A DNA stretch of 15,302 nucleotides from JBDLRH01 sp039800165. GTDB taxonomy: Bacteria; Pseudomonadota; Gammaproteobacteria; Burkholderiales; Burkholderiaceae_C. How positions within the stretch are numbered: the stretch's first letter is position 1; each line of letters begins with the position of its first letter. Below the pieces are notes generated by a model. It ran no database searches and had not been told where the DNA came from. It saw nothing but the letters and a program-made list of their open reading frames with translations. This document shows, piece after piece, positions 8,234-14,291 of the stretch. The position numbers and the translations under genes are program-made. The stretch spans positions 1 through 15,302 of the forward strand of contig JBDLRH010000020.1 of assembly GCA_039800165.1 (NCBI GenBank), in the 5' to 3' direction.

Positions 8234-8744
8234 GCCTGTTTCCCTTCACACACAACAATCACAGGCCCGCTGGGGGCCCACGATGCCGGTGCCGGCGCCT
8301 GAAACGAAGGGAATGCCCGAGCGTCGCTTACCGCAGGCCTTGGGGGCCGGGCGGTGGCGACAGGGGCGCGCGGATGGGGGCGAACAACCCGGCGCGCCGG
8401 CGCGGCAACGCTGAAATCAGCGGAGCCGGCAGGGCGCATTGCGGATGCCGTGATGGCGCGGGTCGTGCCGGAGCATGGCTCATGAGCCACTGCCAGCAGG
8501 CCGCAAGAAGTGCCATCAGCACAGGGTGTCTCGCTTTGATCCGCCCGGCAGCGCAGGCTGCCAGGCTTGTATTCCGTATCGGTGTTTCAGGGCGTCGGGA
8601 CCATCCCGGAGGGCCGCTTCGCCACGCCGGACTCTGGTCCGGGGTCTGCGATCGCGGCCGGCCAGTGGCATCGACCTGCCAGCGCGCCTGTGGAGGTGTG
8701 TGGACTAAACTCCAGACAAATCAACCACTTGCAGCGGCACGCTA
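8234..8744 (-). promoter_or_regulatory. rne 5' leader / rne-rluC divergent intergenic region
   Basis: A 511-bp gap without a credible gene. Transcribed leftward from the promoter at 8754-8781 it would be a leader of about 510 nt for rne. Visible small hairpins: ccggac-tctg-gtccgg (8627-8642), cggga-cca-tcccg (8596-8608) and ggccc-gctgg-gggcc (8264-8278), the last about 20 nt upstream of the Shine-Dalgarno region (about 8240-8247). The 14-bp palindrome tggctcatgagcca lies at 8476-8489. In E. coli, rne is autoregulated through a 361-nt structured leader; a similar role here is inferred from position and length only. I see no convincing promoter for rluC in it. Confidence 0.55.
8476..8489. repeat. 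14-bp perfect palindrome in the rne leader
   Basis: tggctcatgagcca is its own reverse complement. As DNA it could bind a dimeric regulator; in RNA it could only form a hairpin by sacrificing the central bases, or pair between molecules. No known operator is recognised. Confidence 0.5.
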
Positions 8745-9728
8745 GTGAATCGCATTATAGGGCGCGAGGCCGCGGCGGCAAGCCCCAAGGCCCGCCAGGT
8801 CGTGGTCGACGAGGGCTCGGACGGCCAGCGGCTGGACAACTTCCTGCTGCGCGAGCTCAAGGGCGTGCCCAAGACCCACATCTATCGCATCATCCGCAGC
8901 GGCGAGGTGCGCATCAACAAGGGGCGTGCCGCCGCCGACACCCGGCTGGGCGTGGGCGACGTGGTGCGCCTGCCGCCGCTGCGCCTGCCCGCCGAAACAG
9001 CCGCGCCTGCGCCCGCTGCGGCAGCACCGGCGCGAGAGTTTCCTGTCCTGTTTGAGGACGAGCATCTGCTGGCGATCGACAAGCCGGCGGGTGTGGCGGT
9101 GCATGGCGGCTCGGGCGTGAGCTTCGGCGTGATCGAGCAGCTGCGCCAGGCGCGCCCTGGCGCGAAGTTCCTCGAGCTGGTGCACCGGCTCGACCGCGAG
9201 ACCTCCGGCATCCTGCTGGTGGCACGCAAGCGCTCGGCACTGACCGCGCTGCAGGCGCAGTTTCGCGATCGCGAGACCGGCAAGACCTATCTGGCGCTGG
9301 TGTCAGGCGACTGGCCGGCGCGCAAGAAGGTGATCGACGCGCCGCTGCACAAGTACCTGCTGGACGACGGCGAGCGCCGCGTCAAGGTGGTGGCGAAGGA
9401 CGACCCGGACGGCATGCGCGCGGTCACGCTGGTCAAGGTGGCGCAGCGGCTGGCGGGCTTCAGCCTGCTGGAGGTGACGATCAAGACCGGGCGCACCCAC
9501 CAGATCCGGGTGCACCTGGCCTCGCAGGGGCACGGCATCGCCGGCGACGACAAGTACGGCGACTTCGAGCTCAACCGCACGCTGCAGCGCCAGGGCCTCA
9601 AGCGCATGTTCCTGCACGCCTGGCGGCTACAGTTCAGCCACCCGGCCACCGATGAACGCATCGAATTGACCGCGCCGCTGCCTGCCGAACTGCAGTCCTT
9701 CATTGACCGGCTGGGCGCGGCGCAATAG
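8745..9728 (+). CDS. rluC: 23S rRNA pseudouridine synthase RluC
   Basis: In E. coli RluC converts 23S rRNA uridines 955, 2504 and 2580 to pseudouridine. Here 327 residues with an S4 RNA-binding domain (about 26-80, RLDNFLLRELKGVPKTHIYR then RSGEVRINKGR), an Ala/Pro linker (about 82-98) and the RluA-type catalytic domain: DEHLLAIDKPAGVAVHGG (105-122), catalytic Asp150 in HRLDRETSGILL (147-158), and KTGRTHQIRVHLA (247-259). The LKGVPK signature of RluC and the divergent neighbour rne, an arrangement shared with E. coli, favour RluC over RluA or RluD. The GTG at 8745 is the first start codon after the in-frame stop at 8706, but has no good Shine-Dalgarno. The next gene starts 29 nt after its stop. 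Confidence 0.93.
   Translation: MNRIIGREAAAASPKARQVVVDEGSDGQRLDNFLLRELKGVPKTHIYRIIRSGEVRINKGRAAADTRLGVGDVVRLPPLRLPAETAAPAPAAAAPAREFPVLFEDEHLLAIDKPAGVAVHGGSGVSFGVIEQLRQARPGAKFLELVHRLDRETSGILLVARKRSALTALQAQFRDRETGKTYLALVSGDWPARKKVIDAPLHKYLLDDGERRVKVVAKDDPDGMRAVTLVKVAQRLAGFSLLEVTIKTGRTHQIRVHLASQGHGIAGDDKYGDFELNRTLQRQGLKRMFLHAWRLQFSHPATDERIELTAPLPAELQSFIDRLGAAQ
8754..8781 (-). promoter_or_regulatory. Sigma-70-type promoter for rne inside rluC
   Basis: Read on the minus strand: TTGCCG (8781-8776) as -35 (four of six consensus bases), 16-nt spacer, and a perfect TATAAT (8759-8754) as -10, predicting a start near 8747. The -10 covers codons 4 and 5 of rluC. The perfect hexamer in a strongly GC-rich context and the orientation toward rne support the call; the -35 is modest. 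Confidence 0.6.
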
Positions 9729-9757
9729 CGCCTGAGCCCGGCCCTGCACCGCAACCC

Positions 9758-10420
9758 ATGACCCGTCCGCGCCGCTACGACCTGATTGCCTTCGACTGGG
9801 ACGGCACGCTGTTTGATTCCACTGCGATCATCGTGCGCTGCATCCAGCGTGCGGTGGTGGACGTCGGCGGTGCGATGCCCAGCGAACGCGATGCGGCGTA
9901 CGTCATCGGCCTGGGGCTGATGCAGGCACTGGCCCACGCCGCGCCCGACGTGCCGCCGGAGAAGTACCCCGAGCTCGGCGCGCGCTACCGGCATCACTAC
10001 CTGCAGCACCAGAACGACCTGAGCCTGTTCGATGGCGTGCTGCCGCTGCTGCATGCGCTGCGCGAACGCCACCACTGGCTGGCGGTGGCCACCGGCAAGA
10101 GCCGCCGCGGGCTGGACGACGCGCTGCAGATGGTGGAGCTCAAGGGGCTGTTTGACGGCTCGCGTACCGCCGACGAGACCGCAGGCAAGCCGCATCCGCG
10201 CATGCTGCACGAGCTGATGCGCGAGTTTGGCGCCGAACCCGAGCGCACGCTGATGATCGGCGACACCACCCACGACCTGCAGATGGCACTGAACGCCGGC
10301 TGCCACAGCCTGGGCGTGAGCTACGGCGCCCACGAGCCCGAGGCCTTCCATGCGCTGAACCCGCAGGCGGTGCTGCATTCGGTACGCGAACTGCACGACT
10401 GGCTGCTTGCGCATGCCTGA
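9758..10420 (+). CDS. HAD-superfamily hydrolase (phosphoglycolate phosphatase-like)
   Basis: 220-residue haloacid-dehalogenase phosphatase, subfamily IA. All four motifs are present: I, FDWDGTLFDS (Asp13 nucleophile, Asp15 acid/base); II, VATGKS (110-115, Thr112); III, AGKPHP (142-147, Lys144); IV, MIGDTTHDLQMA (166-177, Asp169 and Asp173 for Mg). A helical cap lies between motifs I and II (about 20-90). The substrate cannot be read from sequence: Gph-type phosphoglycolate phosphatase is the nearest familiar relative, but pyrophosphatase or nucleotidase activity is equally possible. It follows rluC by 29 nt and precedes the Rieske gene by 44 nt, probably in one operon. No Shine-Dalgarno is obvious. 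Confidence 0.87.
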   Translation: MTRPRRYDLIAFDWDGTLFDSTAIIVRCIQRAVVDVGGAMPSERDAAYVIGLGLMQALAHAAPDVPPEKYPELGARYRHHYLQHQNDLSLFDGVLPLLHALRERHHWLAVATGKSRRGLDDALQMVELKGLFDGSRTADETAGKPHPRMLHELMREFGAEPERTLMIGDTTHDLQMALNAGCHSLGVSYGAHEPEAFHALNPQAVLHSVRELHDWLLAHA

Positions 10421-10464
10421 GTCCCTGGGTGCATGGCGATTGCAGGCCCGCACCGCCCCCTGCC

Positions 10465-10836
10465 ATGAATGAAGACCTGAAGATTCCCCTGTGCAACGCC
10501 GGCGACCTGCGCGATGGCGGCGACGCGGTGCCGTTTGACGTGGTGTACGCCGGCCAGACCTGCCGCGCATTTGCCATCCGCTACCAGGGCCGCGTGCATG
10601 CCTATCTCAACCGCTGCACCCATGTGGCGATGGAGATGGACTACCAGCCCAACCGATTCTTCGATGACACCGGGCAGTGGTTGCTGTGCGCCACCCACGG
10701 CGCGGCCTACCGGCCCGACAGCGGCGAATGCGGCGGCGGCCCGTGCCGCGGGGGATTGGTCCGCATTGACCTGAGCGAAGCCGACGGCGTGGTGCACTGG
10801 CATACTGCCTGGAACCTGAAGCCCGTCGAGTTCTGA
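10465..10836 (+). CDS. Small Rieske [2Fe-2S] protein
   Basis: 123-residue stand-alone Rieske ferredoxin-like protein. Cluster ligands are Cys51 and His53 (CTH) and Cys75 and His78 (CATH), followed by the typical GAAYRPDSGECGGGPC loop (79-94). No signal peptide, TAT motif or membrane segment is seen, so it is cytosolic. Twenty-one residues separate the two ligand pairs, a little more than the usual 15-17 of dioxygenase ferredoxins; the extra part is an acidic/aromatic loop (about 58-73). I use ATG 10465; a GTG at 10429 would add 12 Pro-rich residues that do not look like a domain. No partner oxygenase or reductase lies nearby, so the redox partner is unknown. It ends 9 nt before the S49 peptidase gene. 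Confidence 0.85.
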   Translation: MNEDLKIPLCNAGDLRDGGDAVPFDVVYAGQTCRAFAIRYQGRVHAYLNRCTHVAMEMDYQPNRFFDDTGQWLLCATHGAAYRPDSGECGGGPCRGGLVRIDLSEADGVVHWHTAWNLKPVEF

Positions 10837-10845
10837 ACCTGTTCC

Positions 10846-11886
10846 ATGTCCGATTCGCCTGATCTGCCGCCGGGCCCGCGCGGCCCCGCGCCCGAGGCGG
10901 CATCCGCCCCCGCCCCAGCGGCTTCGTCGCCGGCCACGTCCACGCCAGCCTCCGCCCCGCCCCCGGGCTGGGAGCGCGCCACGCTCGAGCGCCTGGCCTT
11001 CGCGGCGCTGGACGAACAGCGCGCGCAGCGCCGCTGGCGCAACGCCATCCGGCTCGCCTGGCTCGGCTTTTTCGTCGTGATGGCGTACCTGCTGTTCCAC
11101 CGCGCCGGCCCCAGCGTCGACCATGCGGTGCCGCATACCGCGGTGGTGCAGATCCGTGGCGAGATTGCGCCGGACACCGAGTCAAGCGCTGACGCGATTG
11201 TTTCGGCCATGCGGGCCGCGCTGGAGGACAACGGTGCCCGCGCCCTGGTGCTGCTGATCAATTCACCCGGCGGCAGCCCGGTGAAGGCCGGCATCGTCAA
11301 CGACGAGATCCGCCGCCTGCGCGCCCAGCACGACAAGCCGATCTATGCGGTGGTGGAAGAGTCATGCGCCTCGGCCGCTTACTACATCGCAGCCGCTGCT
11401 GACCGCATCTATGTGGACAAGGCCAGCATCGTCGGCAGCATCGGCGTGCTGATGGACGGCTTTGGCTTCACCGGCCTGATGGACAAGCTCGGTGTCGAGC
11501 GGCGGCTGATGACCGCGGGCGAGAACAAGGGGTTTCTCGATCCGTTCAGCCCGCAGACCGCCAAGCAGCGCGAGCACGCACAGGGCATGCTCGACCAGAT
11601 CCATCGCCAGTTCATCGCGCGGGTGAAGGACGGCCGCGGCGACCGGCTGAAGGACACGCCCGAGCTGTTCAGCGGCCTGTTCTGGACCGGCGCACAGGCG
11701 GTCGAGATGGGCCTGGCCGACCAGCTCGGCAGCCTTGACTATGTGGCGCGCGAGGTGGTCAAGGCCGAGGAGCTGATCGACTACACGCGCCAGGAGAACG
11801 TGGCCGAGCGCCTGGCCAAGCGCTTTGGCGCGGCGGTGGGCGAGGGCGCGGTGCGCGCCCTGCGCTCGGTGCCGGCGATCCGCTGA
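10846..11886 (+). CDS. S49-family membrane peptidase (SppA-like)
   Basis: 346 residues of the short signal-peptide-peptidase form. A Pro/Ala/Ser-rich N-terminal tail (1-42) is followed by a charged helix, one transmembrane segment (about 68-86) and then the crotonase-like S49 domain: VVQIRGEI (100-107), LVLLINSPGGSP (134-145), ESCASAAYYIAAAADRIY (172-189) with Ser176 as nucleophile, VGSIGV (196-201), and AGENKGFLDPF (224-234) with Lys228 as general base. The 52-residue Ser-Lys distance equals that of B. subtilis SppA (Ser147/Lys199). The domain is expected outside the cytosol, degrading cleaved signal peptides or membrane fragments. The AA after the serine, instead of the common GG, is a small deviation. 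It is last in the rluC cluster and convergent with the RsmI-like gene. Confidence 0.9.
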   Translation: MSDSPDLPPGPRGPAPEAASAPAPAASSPATSTPASAPPPGWERATLERLAFAALDEQRAQRRWRNAIRLAWLGFFVVMAYLLFHRAGPSVDHAVPHTAVVQIRGEIAPDTESSADAIVSAMRAALEDNGARALVLLINSPGGSPVKAGIVNDEIRRLRAQHDKPIYAVVEESCASAAYYIAAAADRIYVDKASIVGSIGVLMDGFGFTGLMDKLGVERRLMTAGENKGFLDPFSPQTAKQREHAQGMLDQIHRQFIARVKDGRGDRLKDTPELFSGLFWTGAQAVEMGLADQLGSLDYVAREVVKAEELIDYTRQENVAERLAKRFGAAVGEGAVRALRSVPAIR

Positions 11887-11914
11887 GCGCGCTGCGGGCC
11901 CAGCCCTTCAGCGG
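11880..11914. terminator. Nested hairpin over two convergent stop codons
   Basis: ccgctga (11880-11886) pairs perfectly with tcagcgg (11908-11914), and inside it gctg (11891-11894) pairs with cagc (11901-11904). The outer arms contain the TGA of the S49 peptidase gene and the TGA of the RsmI-like gene on the other strand. No T-tract follows on either strand, so it may be a bidirectional or Rho-assisted end, or an mRNA 3' stem. Confidence 0.4.
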
Positions 11915-12672
11915 CCGACAGCGAACACGGCCGGCAGGTCGCCTACGGGCACCGGCTCCTTGCGCCACTGCGCCACCGTCAGGCAGCGGCAGTGCCCGCC
12001 TGCCAAGGTAAGCCCGCTGGCCACCGCCACACCGGTGTCGGGCTTGAGCTGCGACAGCAGCGCCTGCCACAGGGCCGCGTTGCGGTAGGGCGTCTCGATG
12101 AAAGCCTGTGCCGCGCCGCTGCGCAGTGCCAGCGACTCCAGTTCACGCAGGCGCTGGCTGCGCTGCGCGGCGTCTTGCGGCAGGTAGCCGACAAAGCTGA
12201 ACTGCTGGCCATTCAGGCCGCTGGCGGCCAGGGCCAGCAGCAGTGACGACGGGCCGACCAGCGGCACCACGGCGATGCCCAGGTCATGCGCCGCCCGCAC
12301 CACCGACGTGCCCGGATCGGCCACCGCGGGCATGCCGGCCTCGCTGGCCAGGCCGACATCGTGGCCCTGCAGCGCCGCCGCCAGCAGCGGCCGCGCGTCA
12401 AAGCGCCCGTCGTGGTCGCCCCGCTTGTGCACCTCGCGCGGCAGCTCGGTCACCACCTGCTGCTGCAGCGGCACGGCCAGCGGGTGGGTGCGGTGCACGC
12501 GCGACAACAACGCGCGCAGCGTCTTGGCGTTTTCGCAGATCCAGTGATCCAGCCGCGCTGCCACGGCCAGCGTGCCGTCGGGCAGCACGGCTGTGAGCGC
12601 GGCGTCCGGTTGTGCGTCGCTGGTGCCGAAGTCCAGCGGCGCGGGCACCAGATAGAGCGTGCCGGGGCTCAA
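11908..12672 (-). CDS. RsmI-like SAM-dependent methyltransferase (tetrapyrrole methylase fold)
   Basis: 254 residues with the fold of RsmI, which in E. coli 2'-O-methylates C1402 of 16S rRNA. Seen: GTLYLVPAPL (4-13), LASEAGMPAVADPG (108-121) matching the SAM-site SDAGTPLINDPG of RsmI, VVPLVGPSSLLLALAASGL (135-153), FVGYLP (160-165) and FIETPYRNAALWQAL (191-205). The RsmI segment AAEDTRHTG is replaced by WICENAKTL (44-52), and the region 57-95 differs, so this is probably the betaproteobacterial paralogue and not RsmI itself; its target is unknown. The start is TTG 12672, overlapping the maf stop as TTGA on the minus strand; no other start is close. It is the second gene of a maf-led pair. Confidence 0.82.
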   Translation of the reverse strand: MSPGTLYLVPAPLDFGTSDAQPDAALTAVLPDGTLAVAARLDHWICENAKTLRALLSRVHRTHPLAVPLQQQVVTELPREVHKRGDHDGRFDARPLLAAALQGHDVGLASEAGMPAVADPGTSVVRAAHDLGIAVVPLVGPSSLLLALAASGLNGQQFSFVGYLPQDAAQRSQRLRELESLALRSGAAQAFIETPYRNAALWQALLSQLKPDTGVAVASGLTLAGGHCRCLTVAQWRKEPVPVGDLPAVFAVGR

Positions 12673-13268
12673 TGCGGACCGCCCAGCAACTCGATGCCGG
12701 CCGCGCGGATCATGCGGCAGGTGCGGATCAGCGGCAGGCCGACCAGCGCGGTCGGGTCATCGCTGTGGATGGCCTCGAGCAGGGCGATGCCCAGGCCCTC
12801 GCTCTTGGCGCTGCCGGCGCAGTCGTAGGGCTGCTCGGCGCGCAGGTAATGCTCGATCTCGGCATCGCTCAGGTCACGAAAGCGCACCTCCACCGGCGCC
12901 AGGTCCTCGGCACTGAAGCCGGTGGCCTCGCACACCACCGCCAGCGCCGTCTGGAAGACCACGGTCCGCCCGCGCATGCGGCGCAGCTGTTCGGTGGCGC
13001 GCTCGTGCGTGCCGGGCTTGCCCAGGGGTTGGCCGGCCAGGTCGGCCACCTGATCCGAGCCGATCACCACCGCCTGCGGAAAGCGCCGCGCAACCGCCCG
13101 GGCCTTGGCCAGCGCCAGCCGACGCGCGATCTGCGCGGGCGTTTCGCCGGGCAGGGGGGTCTCATCCACCTGCGGCGCTGCGGTCTCGAACGGCACACCG
13201 ATTCGCGACAGCAGTTCGCGGCGATAGCGCGAGGTCGAGCCAAGGATGAGGGTGCGCTGCGGGGCCAT
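12669..13268 (-). CDS. maf: Maf-family nucleotide pyrophosphatase, YceF type
   Basis: 199 residues of the Maf/HAM1 fold; YceF-type members hydrolyse m7GTP to the monophosphate, as a house-cleaning activity. Seen: LILGSTSRYRRELL (7-20) with the Maf signature, PQVDETP (32-38), VVIGSDQVADLAGQPLGKPG (67-86) with Asp72 and Lys84, EVRFRDLSDAEIEHYL (127-142), CAGSAKSEGLGI (150-161) with Glu157, and DPTALVGLPLI (171-181). GSDQV and CAGSxKSEGxGI are the YceF versions and not those of the dTTP/UTP-specific branch. The start is ATG (minus strand 13268-13266), with a partial Shine-Dalgarno AAGAGA about 10 nt upstream. It is divergent from yceD, the start codons lying within about 30 nt, and its end overlaps the methyltransferase gene by 4 nt. 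Confidence 0.93.
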   Translation of the reverse strand: MAPQRTLILGSTSRYRRELLSRIGVPFETAAPQVDETPLPGETPAQIARRLALAKARAVARRFPQAVVIGSDQVADLAGQPLGKPGTHERATEQLRRMRGRTVVFQTALAVVCEATGFSAEDLAPVEVRFRDLSDAEIEHYLRAEQPYDCAGSAKSEGLGIALLEAIHSDDPTALVGLPLIRTCRMIRAAGIELLGGPH

Positions 13269-13296
13269 GGGTCACGATTCTCTTACACTGAAACGC

Positions 13297-13848
13297 GTGA
13301 ACTTCGACCCTGCACGACTCGATGTGGCCGCCTTCGCGCAGGCCGGCGCCGCCTTGAAGGGCGAAGCCGCGCTGGCGGATTGGCCCCGGCTTGCCGCAGA
13401 GGCGGCTGGTGCGACCGCCACCACAGCCTCTGGCAAGCACCCGGCCACCGACCCGGTGCGCTGGACCGCAAGCGGTGAACTGCGTCGCGTTGCGGGGGGT
13501 GCGGCCCAGCCCTGGCTGCACCTGGAGGCCAGCGCCCGGCTGCCCATGACCTGCCAGCGATGCCTGGGCCCGGTGGAAGTGGCGCTGTCGGTGGACCGGC
13601 GGTTCCGCTTTGTGGCCGACGAGCGCACGGCGGAGCTGGAAGATGACGAGAGTGATGAGGATCTGCTGGTGGCCAGCCGCCAGTTCGACCTGCCGGGCCT
13701 GATCGAAGACGAACTGCTGATGGCGTTGCCGCTGGTGCCGCGCCACGAGCAGTGTCCGCAGCGTCTGCCGACGTCGGCAGGCGAGGCGGCAGCGGCCGAG
13801 ACCGAGCGCCCCCATCCTTTCGCTGCGCTCGCCAAACTCAAGCGCTGA
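13297..13848 (+). CDS. yceD: YceD/DUF177 protein, 23S rRNA accumulation factor
   Basis: 183 residues with the DUF177 layout: FDPARLDVAAFAQAGAALKG at the N-terminus (3-22), MTCQRCLGPVEV (84-95) with the conserved CxxC (Cys86, Cys89), an acidic stretch ELEDDESDEDLL (113-124), LIEDELLMALPLVPRHEQC (135-153) and the C-terminal HPFAALAKLKR (173-183). The family is required for normal 23S rRNA levels in plants and bacteria and is almost always next to rpmF, as here. I take GTG 13297 because family members begin two to four residues before FDP. ATG 13267 (ten residues longer) would share the CCATGG with the maf start codon on the other strand. No strong Shine-Dalgarno marks either. Confidence 0.87.
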   Translation: MNFDPARLDVAAFAQAGAALKGEAALADWPRLAAEAAGATATTASGKHPATDPVRWTASGELRRVAGGAAQPWLHLEASARLPMTCQRCLGPVEVALSVDRRFRFVADERTAELEDDESDEDLLVASRQFDLPGLIEDELLMALPLVPRHEQCPQRLPTSAGEAAAAETERPHPFAALAKLKR

Positions 13849-13856
13849 GCTATAAT
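13829..13856 (+). promoter_or_regulatory. Promoter for rpmF (and plsX)
   Basis: tcgcca (13829-13834) as -35 (four of six), 16-bp spacer, and a perfect tataat (13851-13856) as -10, predicting a start near 13863. The -35 is inside the last codons of yceD and the -10 lies two bases past its stop. It would let rpmF be expressed independently of yceD. Confidence 0.75.
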
Positions 13857-13868
13857 CGCCGGCTTTGC

Positions 13869-13940
13869 GGCTGGGCGCCGGGCAGTTGTGCCGGGGCCAG
13901 CCTCACGATCAGGCCGGGGTGCCCTTCCCGGCGCCCAACC
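13869..13940 (+). promoter_or_regulatory. Long-range stem in the rpmF leader
   Basis: tgggcgccggg (13872-13882) pairs perfectly with cccggcgccca (13927-13937); after one mismatch, gg (13869-13870) pairs with cc (13939-13940). The 44-nt enclosed part contains ggcc repeats able to form an inner stem. It fills the leader between the promoter and the Shine-Dalgarno aggag (13949-13953). A candidate cis-regulatory RNA for L32 synthesis; the function is inferred. Confidence 0.5.
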
Positions 13941-13959
13941 CGATTTTCAGGAGCCCATC

Positions 13960-14142
13960 ATGGCCGTCCAGCAAAACAAGAAGTCGCCGTCCAAGCGCGG
14001 CATGCACCGCTCGCACAACGCACTGGGCACGCCCGGCATCGCGGTGGAGCCGACCACCGGCGAGGTGCACCTGCGTCACCACATCAGCCCCAACGGCTTT
14101 TACCGTGGCCGCAAGGTGCTGAAGACCAAGTCCGAAGCCTGA
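13960..14142 (+). CDS. rpmF: 50S ribosomal protein L32
   Basis: 60 residues, the normal size for L32, a structural protein of the large ribosomal subunit. The N-terminus MAVQQNKKSPSKRGMHRSHN is the classic L32 opening, rich in Lys/Arg; the middle TTGEVHLRHHISPNGFYRG and the Lys-rich end complete the match. The zinc-binding cysteines found in some L32 proteins are absent, as usual for proteobacteria. A strong Shine-Dalgarno aggag (13949-13953) sits 6 nt before the ATG. It lies between yceD and plsX, as in E. coli, with its own promoter upstream and an intrinsic terminator downstream. Confidence 0.97.
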   Translation: MAVQQNKKSPSKRGMHRSHNALGTPGIAVEPTTGEVHLRHHISPNGFYRGRKVLKTKSEA

Positions 14143-14159
14143 CTTGCCCCTACCCTGCC

Positions 14160-14202
14160 AGGGCCCGGCGCTGCGTGATGCAGCCTCGGGCCTTTGTCTT
14201 TT
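14160..14202 (+). terminator. Intrinsic terminator after rpmF
   Basis: ggcccg (14162-14167) pairs with cgggcc (14187-14192); after a short internal mismatch gctgc (14170-14174) pairs with gcagc (14180-14184) around a gtgat loop. The run tttgtctttt (14193-14202) follows directly. This is a textbook stem and T-tract, placed between rpmF and plsX, so it probably limits read-through from the ribosomal gene into the lipid genes. Confidence 0.8.
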
Positions 14203-14291
14203 GCCCGCCTCCTTTTGCCTGGCCGCCGGCGTTACCCTTGGTGACGCTCGTCCGGCCCTGAGGCGCGCGGTTTTGCCACTACAGTGCAAGC

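Noticed and set aside
6920..8302. Open frame of 460 codons on the plus strand opposite rne
   Set aside because: It mirrors the conserved catalytic part of RNase E; the His/Asp/Ala/Leu-rich translation shows no domain.
8328..8522. 64-codon minus-strand frame with a hydrophobic start in the rne leader
   Set aside because: GTG start, no Shine-Dalgarno, Pro/Arg-rich remainder typical of noncoding GC-rich DNA; an upstream leader peptide cannot be excluded but is unsupported.
10429..10464. Extended N-terminus of the Rieske protein from GTG 10429
   Set aside because: The 12 extra residues are Pro/Ala-rich and precede the normal domain start; ATG 10465 is the better choice.
14203..14291. Separate promoter for plsX (TACAGT at 14280-14285)
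   Set aside because: Only four of six bases match, no -35 lies at a suitable distance, and it ends 6 bp before the ATG.
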